A stretch of 57,811 bases of DNA from contig JABABQ010000073.1 of the NCBI GenBank assembly GCA_014238155.1, positions 1 through 57,811 on the forward strand. Direction: 5' to 3'. The translations under genes and the position numbers were made by a program. This document shows positions 29,372 to 39,067 of this stretch, in pieces. Position 1 is the stretch's first letter; each line of letters opens with the position of its first letter. Source of the stretch: Rhizobiaceae bacterium. Its GTDB lineage: Bacteria > Pseudomonadota > Alphaproteobacteria > Rhizobiales > Rhizobiaceae. The notes beneath the pieces are model-generated. The model was not told the DNA's origin. It worked only from the letters and a program-made list of their open reading frames with translations, and made no database searches.

Positions 29372-31486
29372 CTAGTCAGCGAACTCTTCACCCGTTTCCT
29401 GATCGACAACTTTCATTGACAGACGAACCTTACCGCGGTCGTCAAAGCCCATCAGCTTGACCCAGACCTTGTCGCCTTCATTGACAACATCTGTCGTCTT
29501 GCCAACCCGCTCATCAGCCAGTTGGGAAATGTGCACGAGGCCATCCTTGGCGCCGAAGAAATTAACGAAAGCACCAAAGTCGACGGTCTTGACAACCGTA
29601 CCCTGATAAATCACCCCAACTTCAGGATCGTCGGTGATCGACCGGATCCATTTGACGGCGGCATCAATTTCCTTGCCCGAGGAAGAAGCGACTTTTACGG
29701 TACCATCGTCTTCAATATTCACCTTGGCACCGGTCTTTTCAACGATCTCACGGATCACCTTGCCGCCAGACCCGATAACTTCACGGATTTTGTCGGTGGG
29801 AATTTTGAAGCTTTCAATACGTGGTGCAAATTCACCCAATTCAGCACGACCTTCTGATAGTGCCTTGCTCATTTCATCAAGGATGTGGATGCGGCCGTCC
29901 TTGGCCTGATCCAGTGCAACCTGCATGATTTCTTCGGTAATTCCGGTAATTTTGATGTCCATCTGCAGGGATGTAATACCCTCAGACGTACCAGCCACCT
30001 TGAAGTCCATATCGCCGAGATGATCTTCGTCACCCAGGATGTCTGAGAGAACGGCAAAATCATCGCCTTCCTTGATCAGACCCATGGCGATACCGGCAAC
30101 AGGTGCCTTGAGCGGCACACCGGCATCCATGAATGCCAACGAGGTACCGCAAACGGTTGCCATCGAAGATGAACCGTTGGACTCGGTGATTTCCGACACC
30201 GCACGGAGCGTGTAGGGGAATTCTTCATGGGTCGGCAGAACTGCACGAACGGCGCGCCAGGCAAGCTTACCATGGCCAACTTCACGCCGTGAGGTAAAGC
30301 CGATACGGCCCGTTTCACCAACAGAATATGGTGGGAAGTTGTAGTGCAGCAGGAAGCTTTCCTTATAGGTGCCAGTCAGAGCATCAATGAACTGCTCATC
30401 ATCGCCAGTACCCAAAGTAGCCACGACGATCGCCTGGGTTTCGCCGCGTGTGAACAGAGCAGAACCGTGTGTACGTGGCAGAATGCCAACTTCGGATTCA
30501 ATCGCACGGACGGTTGAAAGGTCACGACCATCGATACGTTTCTTGGTTTTGATGATCGAGCCGCGAACAACTTTCGCCTGCACCGACTTGAACACTTCAC
30601 CAAGCGTGTTGGTTTCGCCCTCGGTGGAATCTTCGTTCAGGAACTTTTCCTTGGCTTTCGCTTTGGCGTCGTCCAGTGCTGAATAACGATCTTGCTTGTC
30701 GGCAATCTTATAAGCTTTATCGATGTCTTTTCCGACCAGTTTCTCAAGCTTTGCCATCAGATCCGAGTTGTCTGGTGCAATGTGCTCGCGTGGCTCCTTG
30801 GCGCATTTTTCTGCCAGCGCAATAACCGCATCGAGAATTGGCTGGAACTCCTTGTGGCCAAACATCACAGCGCCCAGCATGATATCCTCAGAAAGCACAT
30901 TGGCCTCCGACTCCACCATCAGCACCGCATCGCGTGTACCAGCAACAACCAGATCAAGGTTGCTCTCCGGCATTTCGTCGATATTCGGATTGAGGACATA
31001 TTCGCCGTCTATCAGACCAACGCGCGCACCACCGATTGGGCCCTGGAACGGAATACCGGAAATAGTCAGTGCCGCAGATGTTGCGATCAATGCAACGATA
31101 TCTGGGTTGTTTTCCATATCATGTGAAAGAACCGTACAGGTAACCTGCGTGTCGTTCTTATATCCATCGGCAAACAGCGGGCGGATTGGGCGGTCAATCA
31201 GACGACAGACCAGGGTTTCATTTTCGCTCGGACGTGCTTCGCGCTTGAAAAAGCCGCCCGGGATCTTACCGGCTGCATAGGCTTTTTCGATGTAATTTAC
31301 AGTGAGTGGGAAGAAATCGAGGCCCACTTTGGGTGATTTCTGGGAGACAACGTTACACATAACGGTGGTTTCACCGTAGGTAACGATGACGGAGCCATCG
31401 GCCTGACGGGCAACCTGGCCCGCTTCGAGTGTCAGTGGACGTCCACCCCACTCGATTTCGACGACGTGTTTATCAAACATAGACAT
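29372..31486 (-). CDS. pnp: Polyribonucleotide nucleotidyltransferase (PNPase)
   Basis: This 704-residue phosphorolytic 3'-5' exoribonuclease is of normal length. Two RNase PH domains flank an alpha-helical linker ([26 protein letters not shown] in the first, [19 protein letters not shown] in the second). A KH domain ([20 protein letters not shown]) and an S1 domain ([20 protein letters not shown]) follow. It degrades structured RNA with the degradosome. The frame opens upstream, but the ATG at 31486 gives the [14 protein letters not shown] start and has a GAAGGA ribosome site. It follows rpsO, the common arrangement. A palindrome precedes the ribosome site. Confidence 0.97.
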   Translation of the reverse strand: MSMFDKHVVEIEWGGRPLTLEAGQVARQADGSVIVTYGETTVMCNVVSQKSPKVGLDFFPLTVNYIEKAYAAGKIPGGFFKREARPSENETLVCRLIDRPIRPLFADGYKNDTQVTCTVLSHDMENNPDIVALIATSAALTISGIPFQGPIGGARVGLIDGEYVLNPNIDEMPESNLDLVVAGTRDAVLMVESEANVLSEDIMLGAVMFGHKEFQPILDAVIALAEKCAKEPREHIAPDNSDLMAKLEKLVGKDIDKAYKIADKQDRYSALDDAKAKAKEKFLNEDSTEGETNTLGEVFKSVQAKVVRGSIIKTKKRIDGRDLSTVRAIESEVGILPRTHGSALFTRGETQAIVVATLGTGDDEQFIDALTGTYKESFLLHYNFPPYSVGETGRIGFTSRREVGHGKLAWRAVRAVLPTHEEFPYTLRAVSEITESNGSSSMATVCGTSLAFMDAGVPLKAPVAGIAMGLIKEGDDFAVLSDILGDEDHLGDMDFKVAGTSEGITSLQMDIKITGITEEIMQVALDQAKDGRIHILDEMSKALSEGRAELGEFAPRIESFKIPTDKIREVIGSGGKVIREIVEKTGAKVNIEDDGTVKVASSSGKEIDAAVKWIRSITDDPEVGVIYQGTVVKTVDFGAFVNFFGAKDGLVHISQLADERVGKTTDVVNEGDKVWVKLMGFDDRGKVRLSMKVVDQETGEEFAD

Positions 31487-31500
31487 ACATTTTTCCTTCG

Positions 31501-31514
31501 TGTGCGGCCGCACA
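31501..31514. promoter_or_regulatory. Perfect palindrome in the pnp leader
   Basis: TGTGCGGCCGCACA is a 14-base perfect palindrome that ends just upstream of the pnp ribosome site. It could form a short stem in the leader, where PNPase autoregulation is known in other bacteria, or be a DNA-binding site. No more can be said from sequence. Confidence 0.4.
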
Positions 31515-31557
31515 ACGCCTATCGCTGCACGCACAAACCGCACGGTAATAAAAGTCT

Positions 31558-31780
31558 GTCAAAGTGATTTTTAAGGCGCCCGGCTATCGGGTGCGCAATC
31601 CAGATATAACTCAAATCAGGGAAGCTTGAATTGCTACTCCGGTCGGTTCTGTAGTGCCTCATTGCACCAAGAATTCAGACCTCCGGTCCCCGTCTTCTGG
31701 TTTGTCGAGGGCAAGACAATGAGAGGTACGCTATACGTACCGCTGATAATCCTGCCCCATCCTTGTCAAATCACTTTGAC
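31558..31780. repeat. rpsO-pnp intergenic region with 13-base inverted ends
   Basis: The gap from 31487 to 31865 contains no gene. GTCAAAGTGATTT at 31558-31570 and its exact inverse complement AAATCACTTTGAC at 31768-31780 bound a 223-base stretch. The right copy is also part of a local GTCAAA-TCAC-TTTGAC dyad. Between them GGTACG-CTATA-CGTACC (31725-31741) is another hairpin. A broken GC-rich stem near 31830-31857 may attenuate rpsO transcripts. Confidence 0.45.
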
Positions 31781-31865
31781 CGTACTGTTGAAGCGGCGCG
31801 TCAAGAGCCGATCCAAATAACCAGCGGCAGACTTTATAAAAAGCCCGCCGCCTGAAATCTCAAAA

Positions 31866-32135
31866 CTATCGGCGAATACCGAGGCTGGTGATCAGCTTCT
31901 TGTACCGCTCTTCGTCTTTGCCTCTGGTGTAATCGAGAAGCGAACGACGCGTTGCAACCATCTTCAACAGCCCACGGCGGGAATGATTATCCTTCTTGTG
32001 GCCTTTAAAATGTCCAGTCAGGTTGTTGATCCGTTCGGTCAGAATAGCAACTTGCACTTCCGGGGAACCGGAATCGCCTTCTTTAATGGCATATTCCTTG
32101 ATCAAATCAGCTTTGCGCTCAGGCGTAATCGACAT
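31866..32135 (-). CDS. rpsO: 30S ribosomal protein S15
   Basis: This 89-residue protein is the standard length of S15. It shows the family sequence [20 protein letters not shown], then [20 protein letters not shown] and the end LITSLGIRR. It binds 16S rRNA early in small-subunit assembly and can control its own mRNA. An AAGGAG ribosome site precedes the ATG. The usual upstream partner truB is absent; a small unknown gene and a GH25 lipoprotein gene lie upstream instead. Confidence 0.97.
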   Translation of the reverse strand: MSITPERKADLIKEYAIKEGDSGSPEVQVAILTERINNLTGHFKGHKKDNHSRRGLLKMVATRRSLLDYTRGKDEERYKKLITSLGIRR

Positions 32136-32293
32136 CGGTATACTCCTTCAATTCCGGGTAAAAAGACGCCCTGGCCGGGATGTCGTCCAGCGAGGGCCGT
32201 GATGTGCTTGTGGGCACGCGCGCGGTATAGGTCGGATCGCTCAAAAGGGCAAGTGCTAATCGTTATCGGACCAGCCTGCCCGGTCGCATCGGT

Positions 32294-32512
32294 TCAGGCG
32301 GTCAATTGCCGCGGGGTTGGCGTAAATATGCTGGTGCTCAGGGCGTTCAGAGCTGCATTCACGCGGGCCTTTTCTTCGAGCAGGTGATTGAACTGAACAT
32401 CACAGCCGGCAATCGGCGTCGGGTAATTCTTGATTTCGGCGACCAGCGTCAGCTGGGCAGTTTTCAAGTTCTCAATGGCGGTCGAAACACTGCCTTCAAA
32501 ATTGGTGTTCAT
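32294..32512 (-). CDS. Small protein of unknown function (72 aa)
   Basis: A 72-residue frame begins MNTNFEGSVSTAIENLKTAQ and ends FTPTPRQLTA. A strong GGAG ribosome site seven bases before its ATG supports translation. The sequence is mostly amphipathic helix, with one Cys and no signal peptide or membrane segment. It lies 54 bases after the GH25 gene and about 160 bases before rpsO, on the same strand. I do not recognise the family. The frame could be spurious, but composition and ribosome site argue for a real gene. Confidence 0.6.
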   Translation of the reverse strand: MNTNFEGSVSTAIENLKTAQLTLVAEIKNYPTPIAGCDVQFNHLLEEKARVNAALNALSTSIFTPTPRQLTA

Positions 32513-32566
32513 TGCACTCTCCTAGATCAGATCACCTGGCAACAATGGTGTTCATCAAGTTCGTTG

Positions 32567-33373
32567 TCAGCGGGTATTTGCAGCCAACCATTTTTGCCAG
32601 TCTAAACGGCTGCCCCGAAAGGCATTGATATCCACCGGTCCTTTGATACCGGGGATCGAACCAGTACCGGTGTATTGCCAGAATACCCATGGCCGTTTGC
32701 CATAGATGTATTTTGGTTCAGCCTTTACTGATCTTAACCAATATTGATAGCCGGGCAAAGCTCCCCGAGCAAAATTGGCCTCAAAAAAGTCTGGCGTTGT
32801 GTAGATGATCGGTTTTTGACCGTAATGCGCCTCGATCTTGCGCAACCATCGGCCCAGGCGGTTTACCACAACGGAGGCCGGAGGACGTTTTGTACATGTT
32901 GGTGAATCAGGATTCCATTCCACGTCAAGAATGGGCGGCAATCCACCATGCGACTTTGGCACATTGCGAATATAGTTATCAGCCTGTGCCTCGGGCAATG
33001 CGCAAAAATAATAAAAGTGATAGGCGCTGCGAGGAATGCCGGTTCGTTTGGCAGCACGCCAATATTCTACAAAGCTTCGATCCACATCATCGCGTCCTTC
33101 GGTCGCTTTGATGAATACAAAATCGACACCTTCTTTCTTTGCCCGTCGCCAGTTTATCGATGTGTTGTATCGAGAAATATCGATGCCATGCACCGAAAAA
33201 CTCTTGGGTTGACGGCCATGAATTCGAACCGGGTCGTGATCGCCATATTTCAGGTGCTTGACAGATTTAACCCGCAACACTTCGTCAACGTTAAATTCCT
33301 TTTTTGTGCAGCCAGCGGAAATCGCTGCGGCCATGGCCAGCGAAGCTGTCAGGGAGAGGAAACTGGGTTTCAT
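32567..33373 (-). CDS. GH25 (Cellosyl/lysozyme-type) muramidase lipoprotein
   Basis: This 268-residue protein has a lipoprotein signal (AAAISAGC, Cys about residue 22) and a glycoside hydrolase 25 domain from about residue 60. The pattern HGIDISRYNTSINW, FIKATEG, SAYHFYYF, PILDVEW (catalytic Asp/Glu region) and PWVFWQYTGTG is characteristic. GH25 enzymes cleave the glycan backbone of peptidoglycan, and this one would act from a membrane in the periplasm. Its job in a Gram-negative envelope is probably wall remodelling. It is upstream of the small gene and rpsO. Confidence 0.88.
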   Translation of the reverse strand: MKPSFLSLTASLAMAAAISAGCTKKEFNVDEVLRVKSVKHLKYGDHDPVRIHGRQPKSFSVHGIDISRYNTSINWRRAKKEGVDFVFIKATEGRDDVDRSFVEYWRAAKRTGIPRSAYHFYYFCALPEAQADNYIRNVPKSHGGLPPILDVEWNPDSPTCTKRPPASVVVNRLGRWLRKIEAHYGQKPIIYTTPDFFEANFARGALPGYQYWLRSVKAEPKYIYGKRPWVFWQYTGTGSIPGIKGPVDINAFRGSRLDWQKWLAANTR

Positions 33374-33491
33374 TTAAAATCCTGAACGGCGAGAGCACGA
33401 TTATTCCAGCAACCTGTTATTAGCCGATCCGGTTGGCCAATAATGTGACGGCGGTCACTAAAACAAACAATTATCACCTTTCAACCGTGCA

Positions 33492-33503
33492 TTGGTTAAC
33501 CAA
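33492..33503. promoter_or_regulatory. TTGGTTAACCAA palindrome upstream of GH25 gene
   Basis: A perfect 12-base palindrome lies just after the SDR stop and about 120 bases upstream of the GH25 ATG. It may be a regulator site. A short GTGAC-GGCG-GTCAC hairpin (33445-33458) lies closer to the gene. Confidence 0.3.
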
Positions 33504-33506
33504 ACC

Positions 33507-34274
33507 CTAAATGGGAGGAAGACCAACCTCTCTGCGACCCTCCTCAGTTTTCAGCGAAAAGTCACGCCCCCGGTAGTCGTCAGCCTGGGAAGTACACAGC
33601 CAGACAATTGCCCGCGCGACCCATTCGGGTGGAATATGTACGCCGGGGTCAAGCTGGCTGACCGGATTAATACCCGACCCCTTGATCTGAACCTGCATGT
33701 CGGTGGCGACAGTTCCCGGCGACAGGCCGATCATGCGAATGCCATTTTCGGCCTCTTCTTTGTCGACACATTTGGTCAGTGACAAAACCGCCGCCTTGGT
33801 GGAGCAATAGTGGCTCCAGCCCTCCAGTGCACCGGTTGCTGCGCCAGATGAAATATTGATGATGGTTCCACCACCTTGTTGCTTCATCACCGGCAAAACC
33901 TCTCGAATTCCGTAATAGACCCCCTTCAAATTAACATCGACGACGTGCGACCAGGCTGAAGGATCGGATGTTTCAATACGGGAAATGGGTTCAATCAGGC
34001 CAGCATTGTTTACCAACACATCCAGTCTCCCGAACTTCTCGACGGCCAGTTGCACTGCACGAGCAATATCGTCTGCATTTGCAACATCGCCAGTGCAATA
34101 ATCCACCTCACCATCCAGTTTGCTGATTTCCTCGACAAGAGCCTGCAACTTGTCAGCTGAACGGGCCATCGCCACAACACGATAGCCAGACCGAACCATC
34201 TCATGTGTTGCTGCAGCTCCAATACCTGCAGATGCGCCGGTAATCAGCGCAACCGGCTTTTGAACTTCATTCAT
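33507..34274 (-). CDS. Short-chain dehydrogenase/reductase
   Basis: This 255-residue classical SDR has the cofactor motif TGASAGIGAAA, the LVNNAG motif and the catalytic Ser-Tyr-Lys (ISSGAATGALEGWSHYCSTKAA). Residues after the second strand (AMARSADKLQ) suggest NADP preference. Substrate is unknown. It follows the thiolase by 88 bases on the same strand. An acetoacetyl-CoA reductase role was considered, but the sequence is not a recognisable PhaB. Confidence 0.88.
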   Translation of the reverse strand: MNEVQKPVALITGASAGIGAAATHEMVRSGYRVVAMARSADKLQALVEEISKLDGEVDYCTGDVANADDIARAVQLAVEKFGRLDVLVNNAGLIEPISRIETSDPSAWSHVVDVNLKGVYYGIREVLPVMKQQGGGTIINISSGAATGALEGWSHYCSTKAAVLSLTKCVDKEEAENGIRMIGLSPGTVATDMQVQIKGSGINPVSQLDPGVHIPPEWVARAIVWLCTSQADDYRGRDFSLKTEEGRREVGLPPI

Positions 34275-34362
34275 AACTTCCTCCCGTGGTCGCCTGATAG
34301 CACCAATCCGAATTCAAATTTCTGTAGACTCAACGTCGCTAAATCAACGTCGACATGCCGAC

Positions 34363-35550
34363 CTAATCACGTTCAATGCACATGGCGACGCCCATCCCGC
34401 CACCAATGCACAATGTGGCGAGTGCCTTCTTAGCGTCTCGCGCCACCATTTCATGTACCAAAGTGGTCAGGATGCGCGCACCGGACGCGCCGATTGGGTG
34501 GCCGATGGCTATCGCGCCGCCATTGACATTGACCTTATCCTGATCCCAACCCATCTGCTGATTGACCGCGCAGGCCTGCGCCGCGAAAGCTTCGTTTGCT
34601 TCAACCAGATCGAGGTCCCTGGCGTCCCATCCGGCTTTTCGCAGCGCCTTTTGTGACGCTGGTATCGGCCCGGTGCCCATGATCGATGGATCCACGCCGG
34701 CAGTCGCCCGCGATACTATCCGCGCTAAAGGGGTCACCCCTCGGCGATAGGCTTCACTTTCTCGCATCAACACCAGTGCCGCGGCGCCGTCATTGATGCC
34801 TGACGCATTGGCCGCCGTAACCGAGCCTTCTTTGTCGAAAGCCGGGCGCAGCTTGGTCATACTCTCCATCGTTGCGCCGTGGCGAATATACTCGTCCTGG
34901 GATACCACCACATCACCCTTGCGGGTTGAATAGGTAACCGGGGAAATCTGGCCGTCAAATTTGCCGGACTTTTGGGCAGATTCGGCCTTGTTTTGTGAAG
35001 CTAGGGCAAATTCGTCCTGGGTTTGCCGACTGATCTGAAATTTCTCGGCAACATTTTCTGCCGTCACACCCATGTGATAACCGTTAAAAGCATCCCACAA
35101 ACCGTCCTTGATCATCGTGTCGATCATCTCGAAATCGCCCATGCGTTTGCCGTCCCGCAAGTGCTGGCAGTGGGGTGACAGTGACATGCTTTCCTGACCA
35201 CCAGCAACAACAATGTCAGCGTCGCCACCTTCGATTTGCTGCATCCCCAGCGCCACCGCCCGCAAGCCAGAACCGCACACCTGGTTGATACTCCACGCGG
35301 AGGCCTCTTTGGAAATTCCGGCCGCCATTGCGGCCTGACGGGCTGGGTTCTGACCTTGCCCGGCGGTCAGAACCTGACCAAGAATGACCTCATCAACATG
35401 GTCAGGCGCAATTCCTGCATCATTCAGTGCCGCCTCAATTGCCACCTGACCCAGTTGATGGGCAGGAATTGCTGCAAGACTCCCGTTAAACGACCCCACT
35501 GGCGTGCGTCTGGCGGAGACAATAACAACTGATTCATTGGTGCTGGCCAT
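34363..35550 (-). CDS. Acetyl-CoA acetyltransferase (thiolase)
   Basis: This 395-residue thiolase has the nucleophilic Cys in [16 protein letters not shown], the catalytic His in [14 protein letters not shown] and the second Cys in [16 protein letters not shown]. It condenses two acetyl-CoA or cleaves acetoacetyl-CoA. The frame opens upstream, but the ATG at 35550 ([20 protein letters not shown]) gives the family start. Use in butanoate/PHB metabolism or ketogenic breakdown is not decided here. Its promoter region is shared with the divergent signalling operon, where a CRP-like palindrome lies. Confidence 0.93.
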   Translation of the reverse strand: MASTNESVVIVSARRTPVGSFNGSLAAIPAHQLGQVAIEAALNDAGIAPDHVDEVILGQVLTAGQGQNPARQAAMAAGISKEASAWSINQVCGSGLRAVALGMQQIEGGDADIVVAGGQESMSLSPHCQHLRDGKRMGDFEMIDTMIKDGLWDAFNGYHMGVTAENVAEKFQISRQTQDEFALASQNKAESAQKSGKFDGQISPVTYSTRKGDVVVSQDEYIRHGATMESMTKLRPAFDKEGSVTAANASGINDGAAALVLMRESEAYRRGVTPLARIVSRATAGVDPSIMGTGPIPASQKALRKAGWDARDLDLVEANEAFAAQACAVNQQMGWDQDKVNVNGGAIAIGHPIGASGARILTTLVHEMVARDAKKALATLCIGGGMGVAMCIERD

Positions 35551-35642
35551 AAACTTGATCCACTTTGCGGTTCGGCCTCTCTCATAACCCCGGCTCGACC
35601 CCGCGTCGAACAAAATTTTACCGCCATATTAGTGAACTGACC

Positions 35643-35664
35643 CAAGTGTGCATTATCGCACTTG
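35643..35664. promoter_or_regulatory. CRP-like inverted repeat between thiolase and signalling operon
   Basis: CAAGTG (35643-35648) and CACTTG (35659-35664) are exact inverse copies separated by ten bases. The centre reads TGTGC-N6-GCACT, which resembles the CRP-family pattern TGTGA-N6-TCACA. It lies about 60 bases upstream of the TTG start at 35725 and about 95 upstream of the thiolase. A cAMP-receptor-type regulator is plausible but no such gene is in the window. Confidence 0.5.
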
Positions 35665-35724
35665 TTAATCACGTATCTTGCGCTATCGTTTTAACCAGTT
35701 AGGTCTGAAACAAAAGAGAAGCAA

Positions 35725-38496
35725 TTGCCCGATCGCGAGCAACTTGAGGCAGCTAACAGGCCGCTCGACAAGAATCTGATGCGCTATATATGGCGCCACA
35801 CGAAAGCCGAGCAGATCTGGATATTGTGCGTCATTCTGGCGTCAATGCCGACCTATTTTCTGGTGCTCAACCTGCCGGTGCGCATTGTCAACGAACCCAT
35901 ACAAGGTGAGGGTTTTGACAGCGCGACGGCAACCATGACATTTCTGGATTTTACTCTTTCCTTGCCATCCTGGCTGGGGGGCGGGTCCTGGGTTATATTT
36001 TCCGGCTTTGAGTTAGAGCGTTGGCCCTATTTGATCGCCTTGTCGATGCTGTTTTTGGCCCTTGTCTGCGTCAACGGCCTGTTCAAATTTTATATCAACA
36101 CCTACAAGGGTCGCCTTGGCGAACGGATGTTGCGCCGCATGCGTTATCAGCTGGTCGACCGGGTTCTGCGTTTTCCAATTCACCATTTCAAGCGGGTCAA
36201 GGGCTCTGAAGTCGCTTCGATGGTCAAAGACGAGGTCGAACCCTTCGGCGAATTTATCGGAGACGCCTTCGTGCAACCGGTCTATCTCGGCGGTCAGGCG
36301 CTGGTAGCCTTTGTTTTCATTATCAACCAGAGTTTCTGGCTTGGCATGATTGCGGTTGCAATTATTGCGGTTCAAATGACTTTGATCCCTCATTTGCGCA
36401 AGCGGGTTCTGGTTCTGGGACGGATGCGACAGGTGACGGCGCGCATGTTGTCGGGACGCATCGGGGAAATTGTCGAGAGCATCACAGCAGTGCATGTCAA
36501 TGACACGTCAAACTATGAGCGCTCAGAACTGTCCAATCGTTTGGGCAACATCTTCTTCATTCGCTACGAACTGTATCAACGCAAGTTTTTCATCAAATTC
36601 CTGAACAATTTTCTGGCCCAACTCACGCCGTTCCTCTTCTATGTTGTTGGCGGCTATTTTGCCATCCGCGGCTCACTCAATGTTGGCCAGCTACTGGGCG
36701 TGGTCAACGCCTATAAGGACCTACCGTCACCGATCAACGGACTGATTATGTGGGATCAGAAGCGCACTGACATCAACATCAAATATGCCCAGATCGTCGA
36801 GCAATTCAACGTCAAGGGCATGACTGAAGCGGAAAAACAGGCCCCCTCCGACGAACCTGTCTTGCCACTGACAGGTGCCCTTTCAGTAAGCAATCTCAAT
36901 GTCACGGACGAATCCGGGTCGGTGTTGATTGAAGATGCGGATTTCACCCTGCCGATCGACGGTATCACTGCGGCAATCGGGCCTCTTGGGTCCGGCGCCG
37001 GTGCCATGGCAAATGTACTGGCTGGACTGACGGATCCGACCAGCGGCCGGGTGCGTCTCAATGACACGTCGGTTGGAGATTTGCCGCAACGAATTCGCGG
37101 GCGGCGCTTTGCCTATGCCGGAAATGAATCATATTTACCGCAATCGACAATTCTCGACACTCTGCTTTACGTCAATAAGCATGCGCCATTGCGGGACCGA
37201 GATACCGTTTCCCTGGGTATCAAAATTCACCCTCGCACCGAGGCCGAAGCACTCGCATCGGGCAACACGCTTCTCGACTACTATGCTGACTGGGTCGACT
37301 ACGACGCCATGAACATTACCGGGCCTGAACAAGTGTTCCCCAAAGTACGCGATTCATTGGAACTCGTGGAACTGGATGAAACCATCTACGAACTTGCAAT
37401 GCGGCAAATGCTGAGTCCCGATGAGACCCCCATTCTCTGTGAAAAGCTGATTGAAGTCCGACAAGATTTACGCAAGCGTATCGATGGCTCGCCCTTGGCT
37501 GATCTGGTGGAAGTCTGGGACCGGTCAAATTACAACGAACACGCGACCATTGCAGAAAACCTGCTGTTTGGAACGATTGTTGAATCGGACGACTTCAAGA
37601 TTGATCAAATGGTGGAAATCGAGCATCTGCGCAAGGTGCTGTCCCAGTTAAATCTCGACCGAGACCTGTTCGAAATGGGCGTGGAACTGGCCGAAACCGC
37701 AATCGAATTGTTTGCCGATTTGTCGCCCGACAATCCGTTTTTCGAACAACTGAACTTCATGACGCCGGAGCAGCTTGAGGACTATCCACCGATCCTCGGC
37801 CGCGCCAAACAGCTTGGTTTTGAAGGTATCGAAGAAACGGACAAGCGTATGTTGATACAGTTGACATTCGGCTACATCGAACGGCGCAACCGACTGCGCC
37901 TGGTCGACAAAGACATGCAGGAGCGAATTCTTGAAGCGCGCAATGCGTTCCATGGCACTTTGCCAGATTCCCTGAAGGATAAAATCAACGTATATGATCT
38001 GAGCACATATAATGCTCTCAATTCGGTCCAGGACAACATTTTATTCGGAAAAATTGCCTATGGTTTGTCCAATGCTACTGAGCAGGTTCAAAAATTTATC
38101 CGCGAACTGTTGCTGGAAAAGCAACTGGAGGATGATATTTTTACCATTGGACTACAGTTTGATATCGGCACCGGTGGCAAACGCCTGTCAGAAAATCAAC
38201 GCCAGCGCATCGTGCTGGCAAGGTCGCTGTTGAAAGGCAGCGATCTGCTGATTATCAATCGCGGTATCAATGCGGTAGATGCACGTGCACAGGATCGCCT
38301 GGTGAAGAAAGTATTGGCGCGAGCCAGAGGTGAAGATGGCCACAAGCCGTTTGGCGTGCTTTGGGTATTGACCACCCCAAGCTTTGCCGACCGGTTTGAC
38401 AAAGTCATGGTGTTTGAGCGCCAACGGCTGCTGCAGATGGATAGTCCAGACGTTCTCGCTGGTGAAAATTCGACCTACCAATCTTTGGTCGAGTAG
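35725..38496 (+). CDS. ABC-exporter-like membrane protein with degenerate ATPase motifs
   Basis: This 923-residue protein has an exporter-type membrane domain (hydrophobic segments near residues 29-51, 101-123, 182-223 and 291-315) followed by an ABC ATPase-like region from about 385. Every ATP-handling motif is altered. Walker A is GPLGSGAG (419-426), with Ala where the Lys belongs. The signature is LSENQ (821-825). Walker B ends NR (845-846) instead of Asp-Glu. The H-loop His is Thr (VLTTPSF). About 340 residues are inserted after the Q-loop. The segment following the Q-loop recurs as TILDTLLYV, TIAENLLFG and SVQDNILFG (from 475, 608 and 767), suggesting internal duplication. ATP hydrolysis is not expected, so it may be a sensor or scaffold. 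It heads the operon; the start is a TTG. Confidence 0.85.
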   Translation: MPDREQLEAANRPLDKNLMRYIWRHTKAEQIWILCVILASMPTYFLVLNLPVRIVNEPIQGEGFDSATATMTFLDFTLSLPSWLGGGSWVIFSGFELERWPYLIALSMLFLALVCVNGLFKFYINTYKGRLGERMLRRMRYQLVDRVLRFPIHHFKRVKGSEVASMVKDEVEPFGEFIGDAFVQPVYLGGQALVAFVFIINQSFWLGMIAVAIIAVQMTLIPHLRKRVLVLGRMRQVTARMLSGRIGEIVESITAVHVNDTSNYERSELSNRLGNIFFIRYELYQRKFFIKFLNNFLAQLTPFLFYVVGGYFAIRGSLNVGQLLGVVNAYKDLPSPINGLIMWDQKRTDINIKYAQIVEQFNVKGMTEAEKQAPSDEPVLPLTGALSVSNLNVTDESGSVLIEDADFTLPIDGITAAIGPLGSGAGAMANVLAGLTDPTSGRVRLNDTSVGDLPQRIRGRRFAYAGNESYLPQSTILDTLLYVNKHAPLRDRDTVSLGIKIHPRTEAEALASGNTLLDYYADWVDYDAMNITGPEQVFPKVRDSLELVELDETIYELAMRQMLSPDETPILCEKLIEVRQDLRKRIDGSPLADLVEVWDRSNYNEHATIAENLLFGTIVESDDFKIDQMVEIEHLRKVLSQLNLDRDLFEMGVELAETAIELFADLSPDNPFFEQLNFMTPEQLEDYPPILGRAKQLGFEGIEETDKRMLIQLTFGYIERRNRLRLVDKDMQERILEARNAFHGTLPDSLKDKINVYDLSTYNALNSVQDNILFGKIAYGLSNATEQVQKFIRELLLEKQLEDDIFTIGLQFDIGTGGKRLSENQRQRIVLARSLLKGSDLLIINRGINAVDARAQDRLVKKVLARARGEDGHKPFGVLWVLTTPSFADRFDKVMVFERQRLLQMDSPDVLAGENSTYQSLVE

Positions 38497-38520
38497 AGTT
38501 CTGGGGGATAGGAGAATTCG

Positions 38521-38997
38521 ATGAGTAAACTACAGGATGAAGTCGATCTGCTAAGGTCGATACCAATGTTGGCAAACCTGCCATCCAATAAACTGAAACT
38601 TCTGGCCTTTGCATCCGACCGGGTTTCATATCCAGCAGGCGAAATCCTGTTTCGTCAGGGAGATGACGCAGATGCAGCTTATATCGTGATCAGCGGAACC
38701 GCTGATGTATTGGTGTCCAGCGATGGCAGCAGCACTGAAAGCAAAGTTGCCGAACTGGGACCGAACTCATTTGTCGGCGATATGGCCATATTGTGCGATA
38801 TTCCCCGCACCGCAACAATTCAGGCCAATGACAGCCTGGATGCCCTGCGGATCAAAAAAGAACATTTGATGGACATGATGCGAGAGAGTCCTGAACTGAG
38901 CATGTCGGTGCTCAGGGAACTGGTACAACGACTGGCCAAGACCACCCATGATTTGTCGATTGCCAGAGACGAAGTATCTCGCCTACAAGCCTCTTGA
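38521..38997 (+). CDS. Stand-alone cyclic-nucleotide-binding domain protein
   Basis: This 158-residue protein is one cNMP-binding (CAP_ED) domain followed by a short helical tail. The phosphate-binding cassette reads FVGDMAILCDIPRTAT (84-98): the key Arg96 is kept, while the usual Glu is Asp87. No DNA-binding helix-turn-helix is present, so it is not a CRP-type activator. It probably binds a cyclic nucleotide made by the downstream cyclases and passes the signal to a partner, possibly the upstream ABC-like protein. It starts 24 bases after that gene with a strong AGGAG site. Confidence 0.9.
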   Translation: MSKLQDEVDLLRSIPMLANLPSNKLKLLAFASDRVSYPAGEILFRQGDDADAAYIVISGTADVLVSSDGSSTESKVAELGPNSFVGDMAILCDIPRTATIQANDSLDALRIKKEHLMDMMRESPELSMSVLRELVQRLAKTTHDLSIARDEVSRLQAS

Positions 38998-39067
38998 ATT
39001 TTTTATAAAACCGGGTTTGCGGACCCACACACTGAAACCGTTGGGCAATTGAAAGGCAAAACGAACT

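Noticed and set aside
35725-38496. Calling the ABC-like gene a pseudogene
   Set aside because: The frame is intact for 923 codons, in an operon with a tightly spaced neighbour; the motif changes are substitutions without frameshifts or stops.
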